Source of the DNA: Flabesymbios commensalis | Lineage: Eukaryota > Annelida > Polychaeta > Terebellida > Flabelligeridae | Direction: 5' to 3' | Assembly (NCBI GenBank): GCA_964017125.1 | Contig: OZ024908.1 | Span: 79,238,919-79,302,918, forward strand | Length of the DNA: 64,000 nucleotides | Shown here: positions 22,901 through 32,993 of the stretch, piece by piece | Layout of the letters: each line of letters opens with the position of its first letter | Numbering within the stretch: position 1 is the stretch's first letter | Notes under the pieces: model-generated | The model's input: the letters and a program-made list of their open reading frames with translations, nothing else | Told to the model about the DNA's origin: nothing | Databases searched by the model: none | Position numbers and translations under genes: made by a program

Positions 22901-25262
22901 TCTGCATATCAATCCTCCATCCTCCAGTAGAAGATCCTCAGAGTGGTGAGCTACCGTCTGAAAGATGGAACCCAACACAGACTGTTCGGTAATGTATTCT
23001 TCATGCTCATATTCATACTTATAAATCTCACGAAAAAGGATTAGAGAAAATGTCTGTCCAAACAACCGTTTGATTCTTGTTACAATTGTAAATACATGTA
23101 GTGACAACACATTTCTTTTTTTAATTACCGGGTAGTGCTTTTTCATTTTTATGTTTCTTTTCTAGGTGTATTGTAACATTGATCTGATCTTCTGTTTTGT
23201 ATTTTTTCAGAACTGTATTACTTAGCATCATCTCCCTTTTAAATGAGCCCAATACTTTTTCACCAGCAAATGTAGATGCATCTGTTATGTATCGCAAGTG
23301 GAGAGATTCCAAAGGAAAAGAAAAAGAATACGAGAATATTATCAGGTAATGGTTTATTAACCCTTGTATTGCTGAATTGTTTGTTTTCTATTTTCAATTT
23401 AAAGCTGGAATTGCTATAGCAAATTCTAGCTCCAAATGACAACCAGTCATCTGAAAAGTAATTCTTTGATTAACTGAGCATTTATCGCAAGCTATTTTAT
23501 GATTTAAGTGGCATTTTATTTGGTCTGAAACTTGCTTGACATTTTATAAGCATTGATCCTCTACTTTTGCAAAAACAGAACATGAAGCTCTCAAAGTATT
23601 AGTATAGATCTGTCAAGTCTGGTGTCATAAGGAATCATATATATAAGCTTATATTATACATCCTGATTAAAGCTTAGAAAGGTGAACACTGTACCAGAGT
23701 ACCAATACTGCTGTCTGCATTCTCACTCCCAGCAAGCACGAGACATTAAGCTATTGTTGGTTCAATGTTGGGCCAACGTCGTAGACGGTGGTCCAACATT
23801 GAACCAACAATGGCTCGATGTATCGTGTTTGCTGGATTAGCACTTGTCTAGGTCAAATATGTCTTTTATCTGTGTCGCAAGTAAATGCAGTGACCCTAAT
23901 TTTACAAATTCATGTCCAAAATATTTTTTTTAAATACAGCGCTCTTAAAAGTTTAATTATAATTCTGGTAATATCATCTTGTGAGATGCCTGGTAGTTCC
24001 AAGACACCCACAAAGTCACACCTCTAAGCAGATGAATCTCAGCCAGTCAATTGACCTACCCATTATTAGACTCATACTCAACCAACCTGTACTTTGGTAA
24101 GGAACGTTAAGGCTTGTGACCCCCTTAAGGTGTCAGTGTTTGAGATTGAGCTTTAGTTTTTATGTACCTCTGCGGGCTATACTCTGGAGCGAGAATACAC
24201 CAGAAAATACGGTAGTTGAAATTTTCACAGTATCGGGGCTTCCCCCAAAGCGCGGATCCACGGCGCTGCGCCACTCTGTTTTATCCCAGCGACGCGCTGA
24301 CATAATGTAAAAAAAAATTTAGGTTATTGGTCCATGAAGCTTGGGAAATTATCTTAAGATTCTGCCAGAATGCACCATTTCAGACTTTACTGAAAAAAAT
24401 TCAGGGGGCATACCCCCTGATTCCCTAGAAACGCGGGTCTCTGGCGCACGGACTTCGGGCATCACTGGTTCACAACATCGAGCCAAAAATGCTCTGCCCG
24501 GTTATCAAAATGGGGCAGTTTATAGTGACTGGGAATGACATTTTATAATGCCTTATTGTGTTGTGATTCTCAGTATATCTGTATCATTATTTACACGTGT
24601 GAATCCAAAAAAATGAATGTAAAATAACCAGTAAATCATTAACCCCTATGCTGCTGAATTGTTTGCTTCTAGTTTTCATTCATTCGAAGCTGGAATTACG
24701 GACACAATTCTCAGCTTCAAATGATGAAAAATATTTATATTTAGGAAAAATATACATCTCCAATATTGAACTATTGGATTGACTAAGCATCTACAAAAAA
24801 CTTATCTTATCAAATTTAGTGATATTTCTATATATCTAAAACATGCTTGAAAACGTTTATGGTTCCAGCAGCACAAGGGTTAATTAATGTACTACCGGTA
24901 CCATTACTATATGGCATTCAGCACATAAAAACGGGCTTCAGTGGTGAAAGGGTTAAAGATGTAATATTTACCTGGTAGACTACGTTTCCTGTCTTTGTAA
25001 TGGCTTTTTTATTTTTGTTGATTTAAACAGAAAACAAGTTCAAGGAACAAGAGATGAGGCTGTGAAAGACAATGTAACAGTTCCCACAACGTTACAGGAA
25101 TATTGTGTGACTGCTCAGCCACAGAGATCTCATGAGAGTTCTGTAGCTATGGACGACTTCTATGATGATGATTATATGGATGATGAAGATGAGGATGATC
25201 AGTCTGATGATGACACAGCTTATCGGGACAATGATGATGACTCTGGCAATGGGGAATCATGA
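13972..25262 (+). CDS. UBE2R2: ubiquitin-conjugating enzyme E2 R (CDC34/UBE2R), complete, five coding exons
   Basis: Coding exons: 13972-14139, 22395-22481, 22891-22988, 23211-23345, 25031-25262. All introns are GT-AG, and the joined frame gives 239 residues, matching the vertebrate family (about 236-238). The protein takes ubiquitin from E1 and passes it to substrates of cullin-RING (SCF) ligases, in cytosol and nucleus. The UBC fold spans about residues 8-170: PVEGFRV near 21-27, HPN at 80-82, catalytic Cys90 in [10 protein letters not shown], and the acidic-loop insertion VEDPQSGE at 98-105 that marks the CDC34/UBE2R/UBE2G class. The C-terminal tail (about 196-239) is strongly acidic ([15 protein letters not shown]), as in CDC34, where it docks on the cullin basic canyon. 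The start ATG aligns with the family's N-terminus. Intron 1 (8.3 kb) is full of repeats. UBE2R1 and UBE2R2 are a vertebrate pair, so the symbol stands for the single invertebrate orthologue. Confidence 0.96.
14936..15332. repeat. tandem array of ~68-bp hairpin units in UBE2R intron 1
   Basis: Six units start near 14942, 15011, 15079, 15147, 15217 and 15283. Each has CCGTCATTTAGT at its left and ACTAAATGACGG at its right, so every unit can fold on itself around a central TCATTTATTATA-type loop. The units differ by a few substitutions. Confidence 0.85.
15485..16690. repeat. ~320-bp tandem repeat with CCGGTAGTAGT palindromes in UBE2R intron 1
   Basis: Units begin near 15,545, 15,806, 16,125 and 16,443 with the wording GGTGGGCCTAAACTTATACA. 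They are separated by perfect 22-bp palindromes (CCGGTAGTAGT joined to its complement) at 15508-15529, 16086-16107 and 16405-16426, flanked by TAGGCCCACC / GGTGGGCCTA. The 16,550-16,690 part continues with shorter TATACCCACCT / AGGTGGGC repeats. Confidence 0.85.
17139..17258. repeat. H1 hairpin element, divergent copy
   Basis: It starts CCCAGCAAACAC and ends GTGTTTGCTGGG, the ends of family H1. The interior (ACAATGTTGGAACAACGTTGG) departs from the family sequence, so this is a variant subfamily. It lies in UBE2R intron 1. Confidence 0.75.
17391..17519. repeat. 129-bp foldback element
   Basis: The ends CATTCCATAAATGAGGCTG and CAGCCTTGTTTATGGAATG are inverted copies, followed inwards by inverted TCTGGTTTATTTTGGT / ACCAAAATAACCAGA. 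It is a MITE-like palindrome with no coding capacity, in UBE2R intron 1. Confidence 0.75.
18141..18248 (-). pseudogene. 5S rRNA-derived segment (pseudogene or head of a 5S-derived SINE)
   Basis: The minus strand reads like 5S rRNA: GATCACTGAAGTTAAGCAAC, then GCCGGGCCCGG, then TTGGATGGGTGACCACCTGG, which match the 5S internal promoter (A box, intermediate element, C box) and the 3' half of the molecule. The 5' third is more diverged (ACGGCGTTAGCTCATCGGTG) and the 3' end reads GTGTCGTATAC instead of GGTGCTGTAGGC. It is therefore not a normal 5S gene. No T-run terminator follows. A single copy is seen, so a SINE head cannot be separated from a lone pseudogene. Confidence 0.8.
18450..18590. repeat. 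hairpin MITE related to 20,892-21,065
   Basis: It shares TTGATTAGC.ATTTTCTC, then CATCCTTATCATTGATGTAT and AATCAATTACA..TTGATTAGCAAA with the copy at 20,892-21,065. The TTGATTAGC and GCTAATCAA words are inverted repeats around the loop. Confidence 0.65.
18655..19065 (+). mobile_element. LINE fragment, C-terminal part of a non-LTR reverse transcriptase
   Basis: In shifting plus-strand frames the translation reads [10 protein letters not shown], then [13 protein letters not shown], then [18 protein letters not shown], and near the end MAMREWN. This is the standard order of the C-terminal region of CR1/Jockey-like non-LTR reverse transcriptases (RAARFV..., ML..LGW..L..RR, RL.LFYKI.NG.V, WN.LP). 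Several frameshifts and stops show it is dead. It lies in UBE2R intron 1, upstream parts absent. Confidence 0.75.
19082..19184. repeat. H1 hairpin element copy
   Basis: It starts TCAAACGTGAGTCGTTGACC, ends GCGTCGTGTTTGCTG, and has the inner CAACATTGG / CCAACATTG inverted words typical of H1. It is more diverged than the copies at 54-60 kb. Confidence 0.7.
19388..19461. repeat. perfect 25-bp inverted repeat with 24-nt loop
   Basis: The left arm 19388-19412 (CTGTCTGATATTTTGGTATT...) and right arm 19437-19461 are exact reverse complements. No related copy was noticed in the window. Confidence 0.85.
20035..20126. repeat. TTAA-type MITE end
   Basis: GGCGACTAGAGTCGCC and GGGCGACTGTAGCCG words lead to a right end GCAGTGTAAGGGTTAA, the terminal wording of the TTAA-flanked family P1 (compare the GCACTGTAAG and GGCGACT-type words at 50,440-50,510). 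The left end is not clear. Confidence 0.5.
20523..20660. repeat. P1 MITE fragment
   Basis: It contains the P1 central hairpin (CGTCTTTAGACATCAGAAT / TCAGATTCTGATGTCTAAAGAC), then GTCCCCGCGCTGAAAG and GTGGCCGTAGACCCATAACA. The outer parts are missing or diverged. Confidence 0.65.
20892..21065. repeat. hairpin MITE
   Basis: The ends AGAGAAAAATTTGTT and AACAAATTTTTCCCT are inverted. The interior shares CATCCTTATCATTGATGTAT and the TTGATTAGC / GCTAATCAA words with 18,450-18,590. A weaker relative lies at 22,235-22,345 (CATCCTTATCAAATATTTCG..AATCAATTTTAAAATTG). Confidence 0.7.
22050..22185. repeat. P1 MITE fragment
   Basis: In reverse orientation it reads CAGTTATGGTATTCAAATGA, AGAGCTAACTAAGACATTTA, TGATGATTTCAAATTT, GGTCTCCATGGTCTAT and ends CAGCATTGTAAGGGATAA, the right half of P1. 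It lies in UBE2R intron 1 just before exon 2. Confidence 0.7.
22764..22829. repeat. perfect 31-bp stem, 4-nt loop hairpin in UBE2R intron 2
   Basis: Arms 22764-22794 (CCTTGGATATGAAAGGGTGT...) and 22799-22829 are exact reverse complements around TGTG. A similar single arm (CCTTTGCATATGAAAGAG...) occurs at about 36,020-36,050, so it may be the core of a dispersed hairpin element. A transcript in either direction would fold into a precursor-like hairpin. Confidence 0.85.
23357..23455. repeat. P2-type MITE end in UBE2R intron 4
   Basis: It starts TTAACCCTTGTATTGCTGAA and contains AATTTAAAGCTGGAATTGC...CTAGCTCCAAATGA, closely like the start of the copy at 24,639-24,893. The right end is unclear. 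Confidence 0.6.
23728..23835. repeat. H1 hairpin element copy
   Basis: It starts CCCAGCAAGCACGAGACATT and ends ATCGTGTTTGCTGG; the arms TTGGTTCAATGTTGGGCCAA and TGGTCCAACATTGAACCAA pair around CGTCGTAGACGG. It lies in UBE2R intron 4. Confidence 0.85.
24220..24540. repeat. possible dispersed repeat piece
   Basis: The wording CCATTTCAGACTTTACTGAA, then TTCAGGGGGCATACCCCCTG and ATTCCCTAGAAACGCGGG looks like an interspersed repeat rather than unique intron sequence. Ends were not found. Confidence 0.35.
24639..24893. repeat. P2-type TTAA-flanked MITE in UBE2R intron 4
   Basis: It starts TTAACCCCTATGCTGCTGAA and ends GCAGCACAAGGGTTAA, so both ends carry TTAA and inverted terminal words (CCCNTATGCTGC / GCAGCACAAGGG). 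An inner hairpin (TTCGAAGCTGGAATT / AGCTTCAAATGA) lies near 24,680-24,725. Confidence 0.75.
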
Positions 25263-26319
25263 TGGCTGTCATTTACAACAATTCAATTGAGATTTCTGAT
25301 GACCAAGTGTTACCTTTAGGTTAATTGACAGTTCAAGGGAATGCTTGTGTAATTGCATTTGATCGCAGTGAAGAATTGATCAGATTGGATAGCTGAGCTT
25401 TGCCCTAACTAATTGACAGATTGTTTTATTTGGAGTGACTTCTTGCTTGTCGCCAAATATGAACATGATTATGTGAAGGGATAGCTGGTGTGGCGCGAGG
25501 CTATGGCCCCATTGTTGGTGCTATGTTAGTTATCTGCACATAGCTCAATTATTACATGCCCATTTTCATCAACCATTGTGAATAACCTCATTCTCTCATT
25601 ATCATCTTGAAATGCAGTACCAGCATTTTGGACATAGCCTCCCAATTTGTCACATTACATGCAAATCTGCCTGATTGCTTTCTGGTGGTGTCCAGCGGCT
25701 GGGTTTCAACAAAAAGAGCCAAGTATTTTTGGCCTTGTTAAAGGTCTATTGCTGCGATATGTATGCTAGGTAAAAAGATGTGCTGTTCAGTATTTTCTTT
25801 ATTGTTTTTTTTTGTTTCTATTGTTTGTTTAGTAGTTTAAAAGTTGGTGTGTAAGAGAAGAGTTCCATAGTTCAATGCTCTCTGAAAATTTGAGAGTTTA
25901 ATGATAATGCCTAAAAAAATGACTATTGAGTAATTGTGTCATTGCAAACTTAGGCATTGTCAGCTGTATACAAATTTGATTCGATCAGTGATAATGTCAC
26001 AATTTTACCTATTCATGTCAGTGGCAAGTGGTATGAATAATACACAACAGTACATAAAACTACGTTCTCTCTGGTAGTATTTTCATATTTACGGCTACAT
26101 ATCGAAGAAATGGTAAATAACGGTCACTTGGCTTCTTATCAACGTTGTACATGTTTTCTTGTGTTTTTGTGGCAAGTGAAAAATTGTCTAAAAGAAATTT
26201 TGTGTTTAAGATAAGTTTATGTGATCATGACTTGAATTTTTTTATGTTGGGTGATATCAAAATTTGTCAGTACTCTTAGTTTTACGATATATTTATATTC
26301 TTAATATTTGCCTTCGTTG

Positions 26320-26325
26320 AATAAA
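26320..26325 (+). terminator. likely poly(A) signal of UBE2R
   Basis: AATAAA lies about 1.06 kb after the UBE2R stop codon. The stretch 25,263-26,350 has no repeats and fits a 3' UTR. A second AATAAA at 27,181-27,186 is an alternative. Confidence 0.45.
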
Positions 26326-27359
26326 CGTAGGATTTTTATATCTCATATGGGATTATAAAGATTGGTAATCTTTTCTTCTAAAGGACGCATTATACATATT
26401 TTTGTGATCTCTTTTTAACAAGATTTTAGGACATAGCCTAAAAAGTTTCAGTTTGGTTTTAAACACAGTTTACCATTAATTGTGAATAATAATAATGCTG
26501 GGAAGTTCTTCTGATTTCTCAGAGTCTCACCAGGTCTCGCTGAAGAAAGAACATATGGTAATCAGTGGCATGATCATCTTGCGTGCAACATTCACCTAAG
26601 GCAAACATGTAGGTGCAGCATGCTACAGCCAAGTATCTGATTTGATTATTTCACTTTGCCAGAGTAACAATATGAATAATACAAATTGAGTATAAAATAG
26701 TTTTCCAAAATAGGTGGAGAACATTGTATTGAGAAGCTGAATGCGGCTTTTATATTATTTTACTGTTAACATAATTTTGTGCAGTTGAAATGTACAACAT
26801 GGGAAATCTCTCAAGATGTCACCAATAACGGTATCAGTGAAATATAATTTAAGAAGAGATGTGCACTTTAATCATTTCTATTTTACTAAGAAGATACAGG
26901 TATACATTCTAGTTAAACTCGTCAATCATGGTTTTATACTTAATTTCTGTCTCTTGCTTTTGGGTGCGAGTTAGTAGCAGATTACATTTTATCAATATTA
27001 CAGTTGAAGGATTGGTAAGTACGCTGCCTTCATTCATTGCTTTGCTAACCATTCTGAAACATCAGCAAAATAACGAAATTTGCTATTTAAGTTTGTCTAT
27101 GCATATTTATTAAACAACATTTTTTTAAAAACATCCAGCCTCATATTTGTTTTTTGTGTGTTTTTTTTCACTTGGAAACAAATAAATTTCAGCATTTTAT
27201 TCCCACAAATTTTTGTGTAATGAAAGGAGATTTATAAAACACATTATGTAATGATATTACACAGCTCCTGTATAGTAAGATGGGATGGCTAAATTCCTGC
27301 TCATGTTACCTACACTTCGAAAATAGCACCTACATTTACATCACCAAATATACTTTGCT

Positions 27360-27600
27360 AGCTGGTCAGGGTTAGAAATTAACTTTCTGGAGCAGTGGCC
27401 CAGGGGAGCACCAGCCCCCAAAATATTGTGGAACATTGTTTAAATATTATTAGGCCAGGACATTTTAGTGGCCTGCCAAACCACTGCTACCTAGTGTTCT
27501 TTTTGGTGATCCGAAGGAATTTTGGTGGCCTTAGGCCACCGGACCACTGCTATTTTCAAAGCCTGGTGGTACTGGTATTGAGCAGTCATAAATAAAACAT
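27360..27600. repeat. possible dispersed repeat, no gene
   Basis: GGGTTAGAAATTAACTTTCTGG followed by repeated GTGGCC.../CCACTGCTA words suggests a degenerate repeat. The 26,350-27,360 stretch before it has nothing I recognise. Confidence 0.3.
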
Positions 27601-27713
27601 GAGAGATAAACGTCACTTTTATTCAAAATAGTTATTGTGCAAAATAACTCTTTACATTTTATTATTTTGTGAGCATCTCTGTGATATACTTAAGGCCAAA
27701 ACAAAATATAATT

Positions 27714-27997
27714 TGTTTCCGGTAACCCGACCGACCCTAATTTTAGGTGTCGACCCTAGTTTTTTTTTCAAGATCTGCCAACCCTAATTCTTTTTATCAA
27801 TAAATAACAGAGATAAATTATTCTTTTTTCAGCATTCTGATCGGCGCACCATAGGAAAAACGGTGCTGTTGATGCAGAATTTGTTTATTTTGCTTTGCTG
27901 CACAAAAATAACCCAACATGTGAATCACCCAGTAGTGTGTAGCAAAAAAAAATCTGACCTACCTACCCTATTTCTGAAAAGTCTGTTACTGGAAACA
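27714..27997. repeat. 284-bp MITE with TGTTTCC(G/A)GTAAC inverted ends
   Basis: The left end TGTTTCCGGTAACCCGACC and right end CTGTTACTGGAAACA are inverted. Inward words GACCGACCCTAATTTT and CTACCTACCCTATTTC also mirror each other loosely. No coding capacity. Confidence 0.65.
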
Positions 27998-28053
27998 TAC
28001 AATTATTTTTTTAGGCCTAATCACTGTCATAGAACATTGTTGTAAACAGTATA

Positions 28054-28543
28054 TTAACCCTTTCACCGCTCTGAGCACAACTATAGTCATTTTTATTTAA
28101 TTTTTTTATTGTTTTAGTACGGAAGTCAATAAAATCGCTGTTATAAGTAATGGAATTGGTCTTTAGACATTAAACTCTGCAAATGTTTATTCTCTAATTA
28201 AACAAATATGAGTAATTTTACCTGTTTGAAGTTGTGGGTCATGGTAGAGAGACACAACTTCAAGTGAGTGAAAATTTCAATTATTTGATTTAGCACTTTA
28301 CCCCTTAAACCGCCAAATTATTCAATTTGAATTTTTACTCACTTGAAGCTGTGTCTCGCTGACGCGATCCACAACTTCAAGTGAGTGAAAATTATTCAGA
28401 TTTGACAAAATGGAGGTCAACTTTTTTCAAATCTTGCTGGTTGATGTCACATTTTTTCTTTAACATATTTAAAATGTGGTACTCAATGTTCTAAAAAAAT
28501 ATGAAAACCGGAATATATGCGTCATTGGCGGTTAAAGGGTTAA
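28054..28543. repeat. P2 TTAA-flanked MITE, composite
   Basis: It starts TTAACCCTTTCACCGCTCTG and ends GGCGGTTAAAGGGTTAA. It holds two copies of the P2 hairpin (ACTCACTTGAAG / CTTCAAGTGAGTGAAAA around GTTGTG..GCGATCC-type words) at about 28,230-28,280 and 28,335-28,390, plus an inner end-like CCCCTTAAACCGCC near 28,300. This suggests one element inserted into, or duplicated within, another. Confidence 0.75.
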
Positions 28544-28549
28544 ATCATG

Positions 28550-29405
28550 ATACACCTAGTACATTAGACTAATTATGCTTTCCCATGTCTGAGGGCATGT
28601 ACCTTTTAAGAACAAGAAGCAAGGTATTTGTAGCACAAATACAAATACTTAATTTATAAATAATGATGGGTGAAATTATTAATGTGATGCTTTATAGTGT
28701 AGAAATTCAACTACAGTATTGCCATGACACTTTAACATCAGTAATATTTGAATTTGGTTATGATCGATTTGAATTCAAAATTATTTTGTCTTCAATCATT
28801 CATTATTGACAATGTTGAAGAGAAATGTAGAAATACCTTATTTTTAGAATTGTTTATCATGTACAACTTGGGTCATGCACAGAAACTTATTTACTAAAAA
28901 GCCCTATTATCTTCATAATTTATTGTTCAATTTATACCCACAAATCTGAAATAATTGTAGAGCTCTTTATTACTTTCTGTCTCACAAACGAATGGGGAAC
29001 TTTTATGATAATGTATTTAATGTATTAAACCGAATTGTTAAAAAACCTTAAGCTGTTAAACCCTTCTCGGCGGCATGTATAATGTTGAGGAGGTTGTTAT
29101 TTTTGTGCTGTTTTTTTTTATTACCTGGGGCTGACGTTTAAAGACGATCTTATAAGCTAAGCTGAGAGTATATCTTAACCAGCACATTCATGTAAAGTGA
29201 TATTCATTTAAAGGGATATTCAATAACCAACTGAAATAATATACTTTTATTAACAATTTACCAATGCTGTTGCGAATACAGCCATGTCCAATGTATACAT
29301 ACAAACAGAGTACAATCCTTGCACATCAATCGAACCCCACTAATGTATATTTCCTAGCATGCAGGCCTCAAAGTAGTACATACCTTTATCTGTGCACTGG
29401 TTAAT
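28550..29405. other. intergenic, no gene seen
   Basis: AT-rich DNA without exon-like frames. AAACCCTTCTCGGCGGC near 29,056 may be a P-family end. Confidence 0.35.
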
Positions 29406-29409
29406 AATT

Positions 29410-31965
29410 TATTAGCTCCCGCCGTCACCGTAGGTGAGCGAAGGGAGCTATGGATTCTACCTCCGTTTTTTTTTGGCCTCTTCTTTTGCCTATAACTTTG
29501 TAAGAAAATAAGCTAGGATAACAATTTTTGGTATGTGGGTTACTTCCAGGTGGCTAATGGACAGGTTAAAATATTTTTATTCTGAATTCAATACGAAAGG
29601 TTGCAGAGGAGAAAATGATGATGTGACGGCGTTGGGCCGTTGGGCCGTCCGTAAACAATTCGTTTCCGGAGCATATCTCTGAAAGTACTTGTCCGATTGT
29701 CTTCAAATTTTACACACAACACCCCTAGGGGGTCTAGTTGTGCCTTTTGGGGTATTTGAACTTTGACCTACTTCTGGTTCAGAACTATGACCTATTTAGA
29801 CGTTTTGACGCGCACTTCGTTTCCGGAGCAGATCTCGAAAAGTACTGGGCCGATGACAGTCATATTGCACATACATGTTCTCTAAGGTCCCTAGTTGTGC
29901 CTTTTCAGGTTTTTGGACCTTGACCTTTGACCTAATTTATAACATCGGTAAATCCGACTGAAAGATTTTGCGGAATATCATGAAAACCGCTCAAGATAGC
30001 TACACCATTACTATAAAACAAATTGTGAGGTTTCAGGAGAGGATGCATCTTGAAAAATTTCAAGTCGATAAAATTAAAAATGGCCGCCTATCGGCCATTA
30101 TTCACCTCGACAGGCCTGATATCGCAGAATATCATGAAAACCGCTTAAGATAGCTACACCATTAATATCAAATAAATTGTAAGGTTACAGGAGAGGATGC
30201 ATCTTGAAAAATATGAAGTTGATAAAATTCAAAATGGCCGCCTATCAGCCATTATTCACCTCGGCAGGCCTGATATTGTGGAATATCATGAAAACCGCTC
30301 AAGATATCTACACCATTACTATAAAACAAATTGTAAGGCTTCAGGAGAGGATGCATTTTGAAAAAATTCAACTCGTCCAAGTTCAAAATGGCCGCCAATC
30401 TGCCATTATTCACTTTCACATGGCCGTTATTTGGTAAACCGTGCTAGATGGCTAGACCATTACTATAAAACAAAATGTGTGATTTCAGGAGAGGATGCAT
30501 CTTGAAAAAATTCGACTCGATTAAATTCAAAATGGCCGCTTATCAGCCATTATTCACTTTCACATGGCCGTTATTTGGTCAACCGTGCTAGATGGCTAGA
30601 CCATTACCGTAAAACAAAATGTGAGATTTCAGATGAGGATGCATCTTGAAAAAATTTGACTTGATCAAATTTAAAATGGCCGCCTTTTCGGCCATTATTC
30701 ATTTTCACATGGCTGATATTTGGTAAACCGTGCTAGATGGCTAGACCATTACCTGATTACTATAAAACAAAGTGTGAGTTTTCGGGGGAGGATGCACCCT
30801 GAAAATTTTTAACTTACGAATTCAAAATGGCCGACAATCAGCATTATTTACCTCGATAGGCCTGATATCAGGTAAACCGTGCTAGATAGCTAGACCATTA
30901 CTATAAAACAAAATGTGACGTTTCGAGAGAGGATGCCTTTTAAAAACTTTCGACTCAATCGAATTCAAAATGGCCGCCTATCGGCCACTATTTACTTTCA
31001 CATTGCTGATATTTGGTAAACCGTGTTAGATAGCTGGACCATTACTATAAAACAAAATGTGAGACTACAAGAGAGGATGCATCTTGAAAAAAATTGACTC
31101 GATCAAATTCAAAATGGCGGCCTATCGGCCATTATTCACTTTCACATAGCCGGTTTTTGGTAACCGTACTAGATGGCTAGACTATTACTATAAAACAAAA
31201 TGTGAGATTTCAGGAGAGGATGCATCTTGAAAAATTTTGACTTGATCAAATTCAAAATGGCCTCCTATCGGCCATTATTCACTTTCACATGGGCGATATT
31301 TGGTAAACCGTGCTAGATGGCTAGACCATTACTATAGAATGAAATGTGAGATTTCAGCTGAGGATGCATCTTGGAAAATTTTGACTTGATCAAATTCAAA
31401 ATGGCCGCCTTTAGGCCATTATTCACTTTCACATGGCCGATATTTGGTAAACCGTGCTAGATAGCTAGACGATTACTATAGAATGAAATGTGAGATTTCA
31501 GCTGAGGATGCATCTTGAAAAATTCTGACTCGATCAAATTCAAAATGGCCCCCTATCGGCCATTATTTACTTTCACATGCCCAATATTTTGCAAACTGTG
31601 TTAGATGTTAGTCCATTACTTTAAAACAAAATTTGAGGTTTCGGGGGAGAATGCACCCTAAGTTTTTAACTAATTTATATCGAATTCAAAATGACCGTAT
31701 ATCAGCTATTAGTTAACTCGATTGGCCTGATATCGGGTAAACCGTGCCAGATAGGTAGACCATTACTGGGATACTGATTAGGATCATTCATTTCAATGGA
31801 GGTTTGCAATCTCTGACAGACTGTCTAGTTCTTATCTTACTCTTAGACTGGGCTACTTAGACCTAGTTCTCTTGCGTCTTGATTTTTGACCTAGACTAGG
31901 ACTACATTAATAACCCTATACAAAATTGCTTAAATCAAATTCTAATTCGGAGCGGGAGCTCCTGG
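29410..31965. mobile_element. 2.5-kb non-autonomous element with a 12-unit internal array
   Basis: A segment beginning AGCTCCCGCCGTCACC and closing GGAGCGGGAGCTCC encloses an array of about 12 units, each about 145-157 bp. Unit landmarks are ACCATTACTATAAAACAAA, GAGAGGATGCATCTTGAAAA and AAAATGGCCGCC..CGGCCATTATTCAC; the last recurs near 30,077, 30,231, 30,384, 30,528, 30,674, 30,823, 30,966, 31,109, 31,254, 31,398, 31,543 and 31,688. Two related GTTTCCGGAGCA..TCTC..AAAGTACT segments precede it (29,660 and 29,820). The short inverted ends suggest a DNA transposon derivative, but the target duplication is not clear. No transposase frame. Confidence 0.65.
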
Positions 31966-32089
31966 ACTTATGTAGTCTTGTTCCATTTATATAATTTTCA
32001 ATATATCAGGGGCTATGTTCTAAGACAAACTTAGAAGCTTAGGCTGATAATAACTATAAAATTGCATGCTGTGAATTACCAGCTCAGCT

Positions 32090-32650
32090 TATAACTTGAT
32101 TTTCAACCAACTTAGGCCACTATGTTTTTTTTCTCTGTTTTTGATGAGCGCGCGCATTAGATTTAGGCTGCGCAGTACCAAAAAAACATGTGTTTTTTTC
32201 TGCACAGCGTGCGCATTAGATTGTTGCTGATTTCCGAAAAAAACAGTTAATTTCGCGAGATAAAAAATCATTTCGAAAAAACAAGTTTATTTCAGGAGAT
32301 AAGAAACATTTTCCCAGCTATGTTTTTATTTTGCTTGTTTTTTTCGTCGCTCTCATCATTTTTTTTTAATATAGGTCAATTTTTTTTTATTTTGTTGCCC
32401 TCATTTACTTTTCTATAAATTTGTCAAATGTTTTTTAATCACTTTTCCCAAAATAGGTTGTTTTTTCTTAAATGTTTTTTTTACCGCCCTCCCTCATTAG
32501 ATTTAGATTTTTTTCTGATCTAAAACAGAGAAATAAAACACACTGACCTTAATAGCGCCACAATAGTCGTTTTTAATCCGTTTCTAGTGGGTAAAAATTT
32601 AAATTATTTAATTTAGCGCTTTAAGGGTTAAGATTGCCTCTGAAGACGGA
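32090..32650. repeat. T-rich low-complexity DNA with internal repeats, then a TTAA-type end
   Basis: Long T runs, repeated GCGCGCATTAGATTTAGGCTG / GTGCGCATTAGATTGTTGCTG words and repeated TTTCG..GAGATAA words. AATTTAGCGCTTTAAGGGTTAA near 32,605-32,632 is the end wording of the P families. No coding signal. Confidence 0.5.
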
Positions 32651-32682
32651 CCCTGGATGATTGCGCTCTCCAGGATATATTA

Positions 32683-32866
32683 ACCCTTACAAAATATTTG
32701 CTGAAATAGTTTTGTATAAACTATGGAGACCAAAGGGGTAATCATCAATAATGTTTTAGTTAGCTCTTTCCGCTTCATTTGAGTAGGTTACCTATGTTAT
32801 AGTCTGCGGCCATTATAAATATTTAATTCTTTGGGGACAGTCTCCTGCGCTGAAAGGGGTAAGCTG
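32683..32866. repeat. P1 MITE copy
   Basis: It starts TTAACCCTTACAAAATATTTG and carries the P1 words AACTATGGAGACCAAAGGGG, GTTTTAGTTAGCTCTTTCCG, then GGCCATTATAAATATTTAA, and ends GCGCTGAAAGGGGTAA. Confidence 0.75.
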
Positions 32867-32993
32867 CTAGTATTCTGGGTACATCTTTATTGTTTCAGTC
32901 TGAAGGCCTATGCATTTTTCTTTGCGGACTGTTAGCTTGTCATGTTCATACAAAAATAAATAATGTTTACGTCAACTTGTTGATTCTACTCAG

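Noticed and set aside
22664-23146. Minus-strand open frame of 160 codons
   Set aside because: It is antisense to UBE2R exon 3 and includes the perfect hairpin; the plus-strand gene explains the region.
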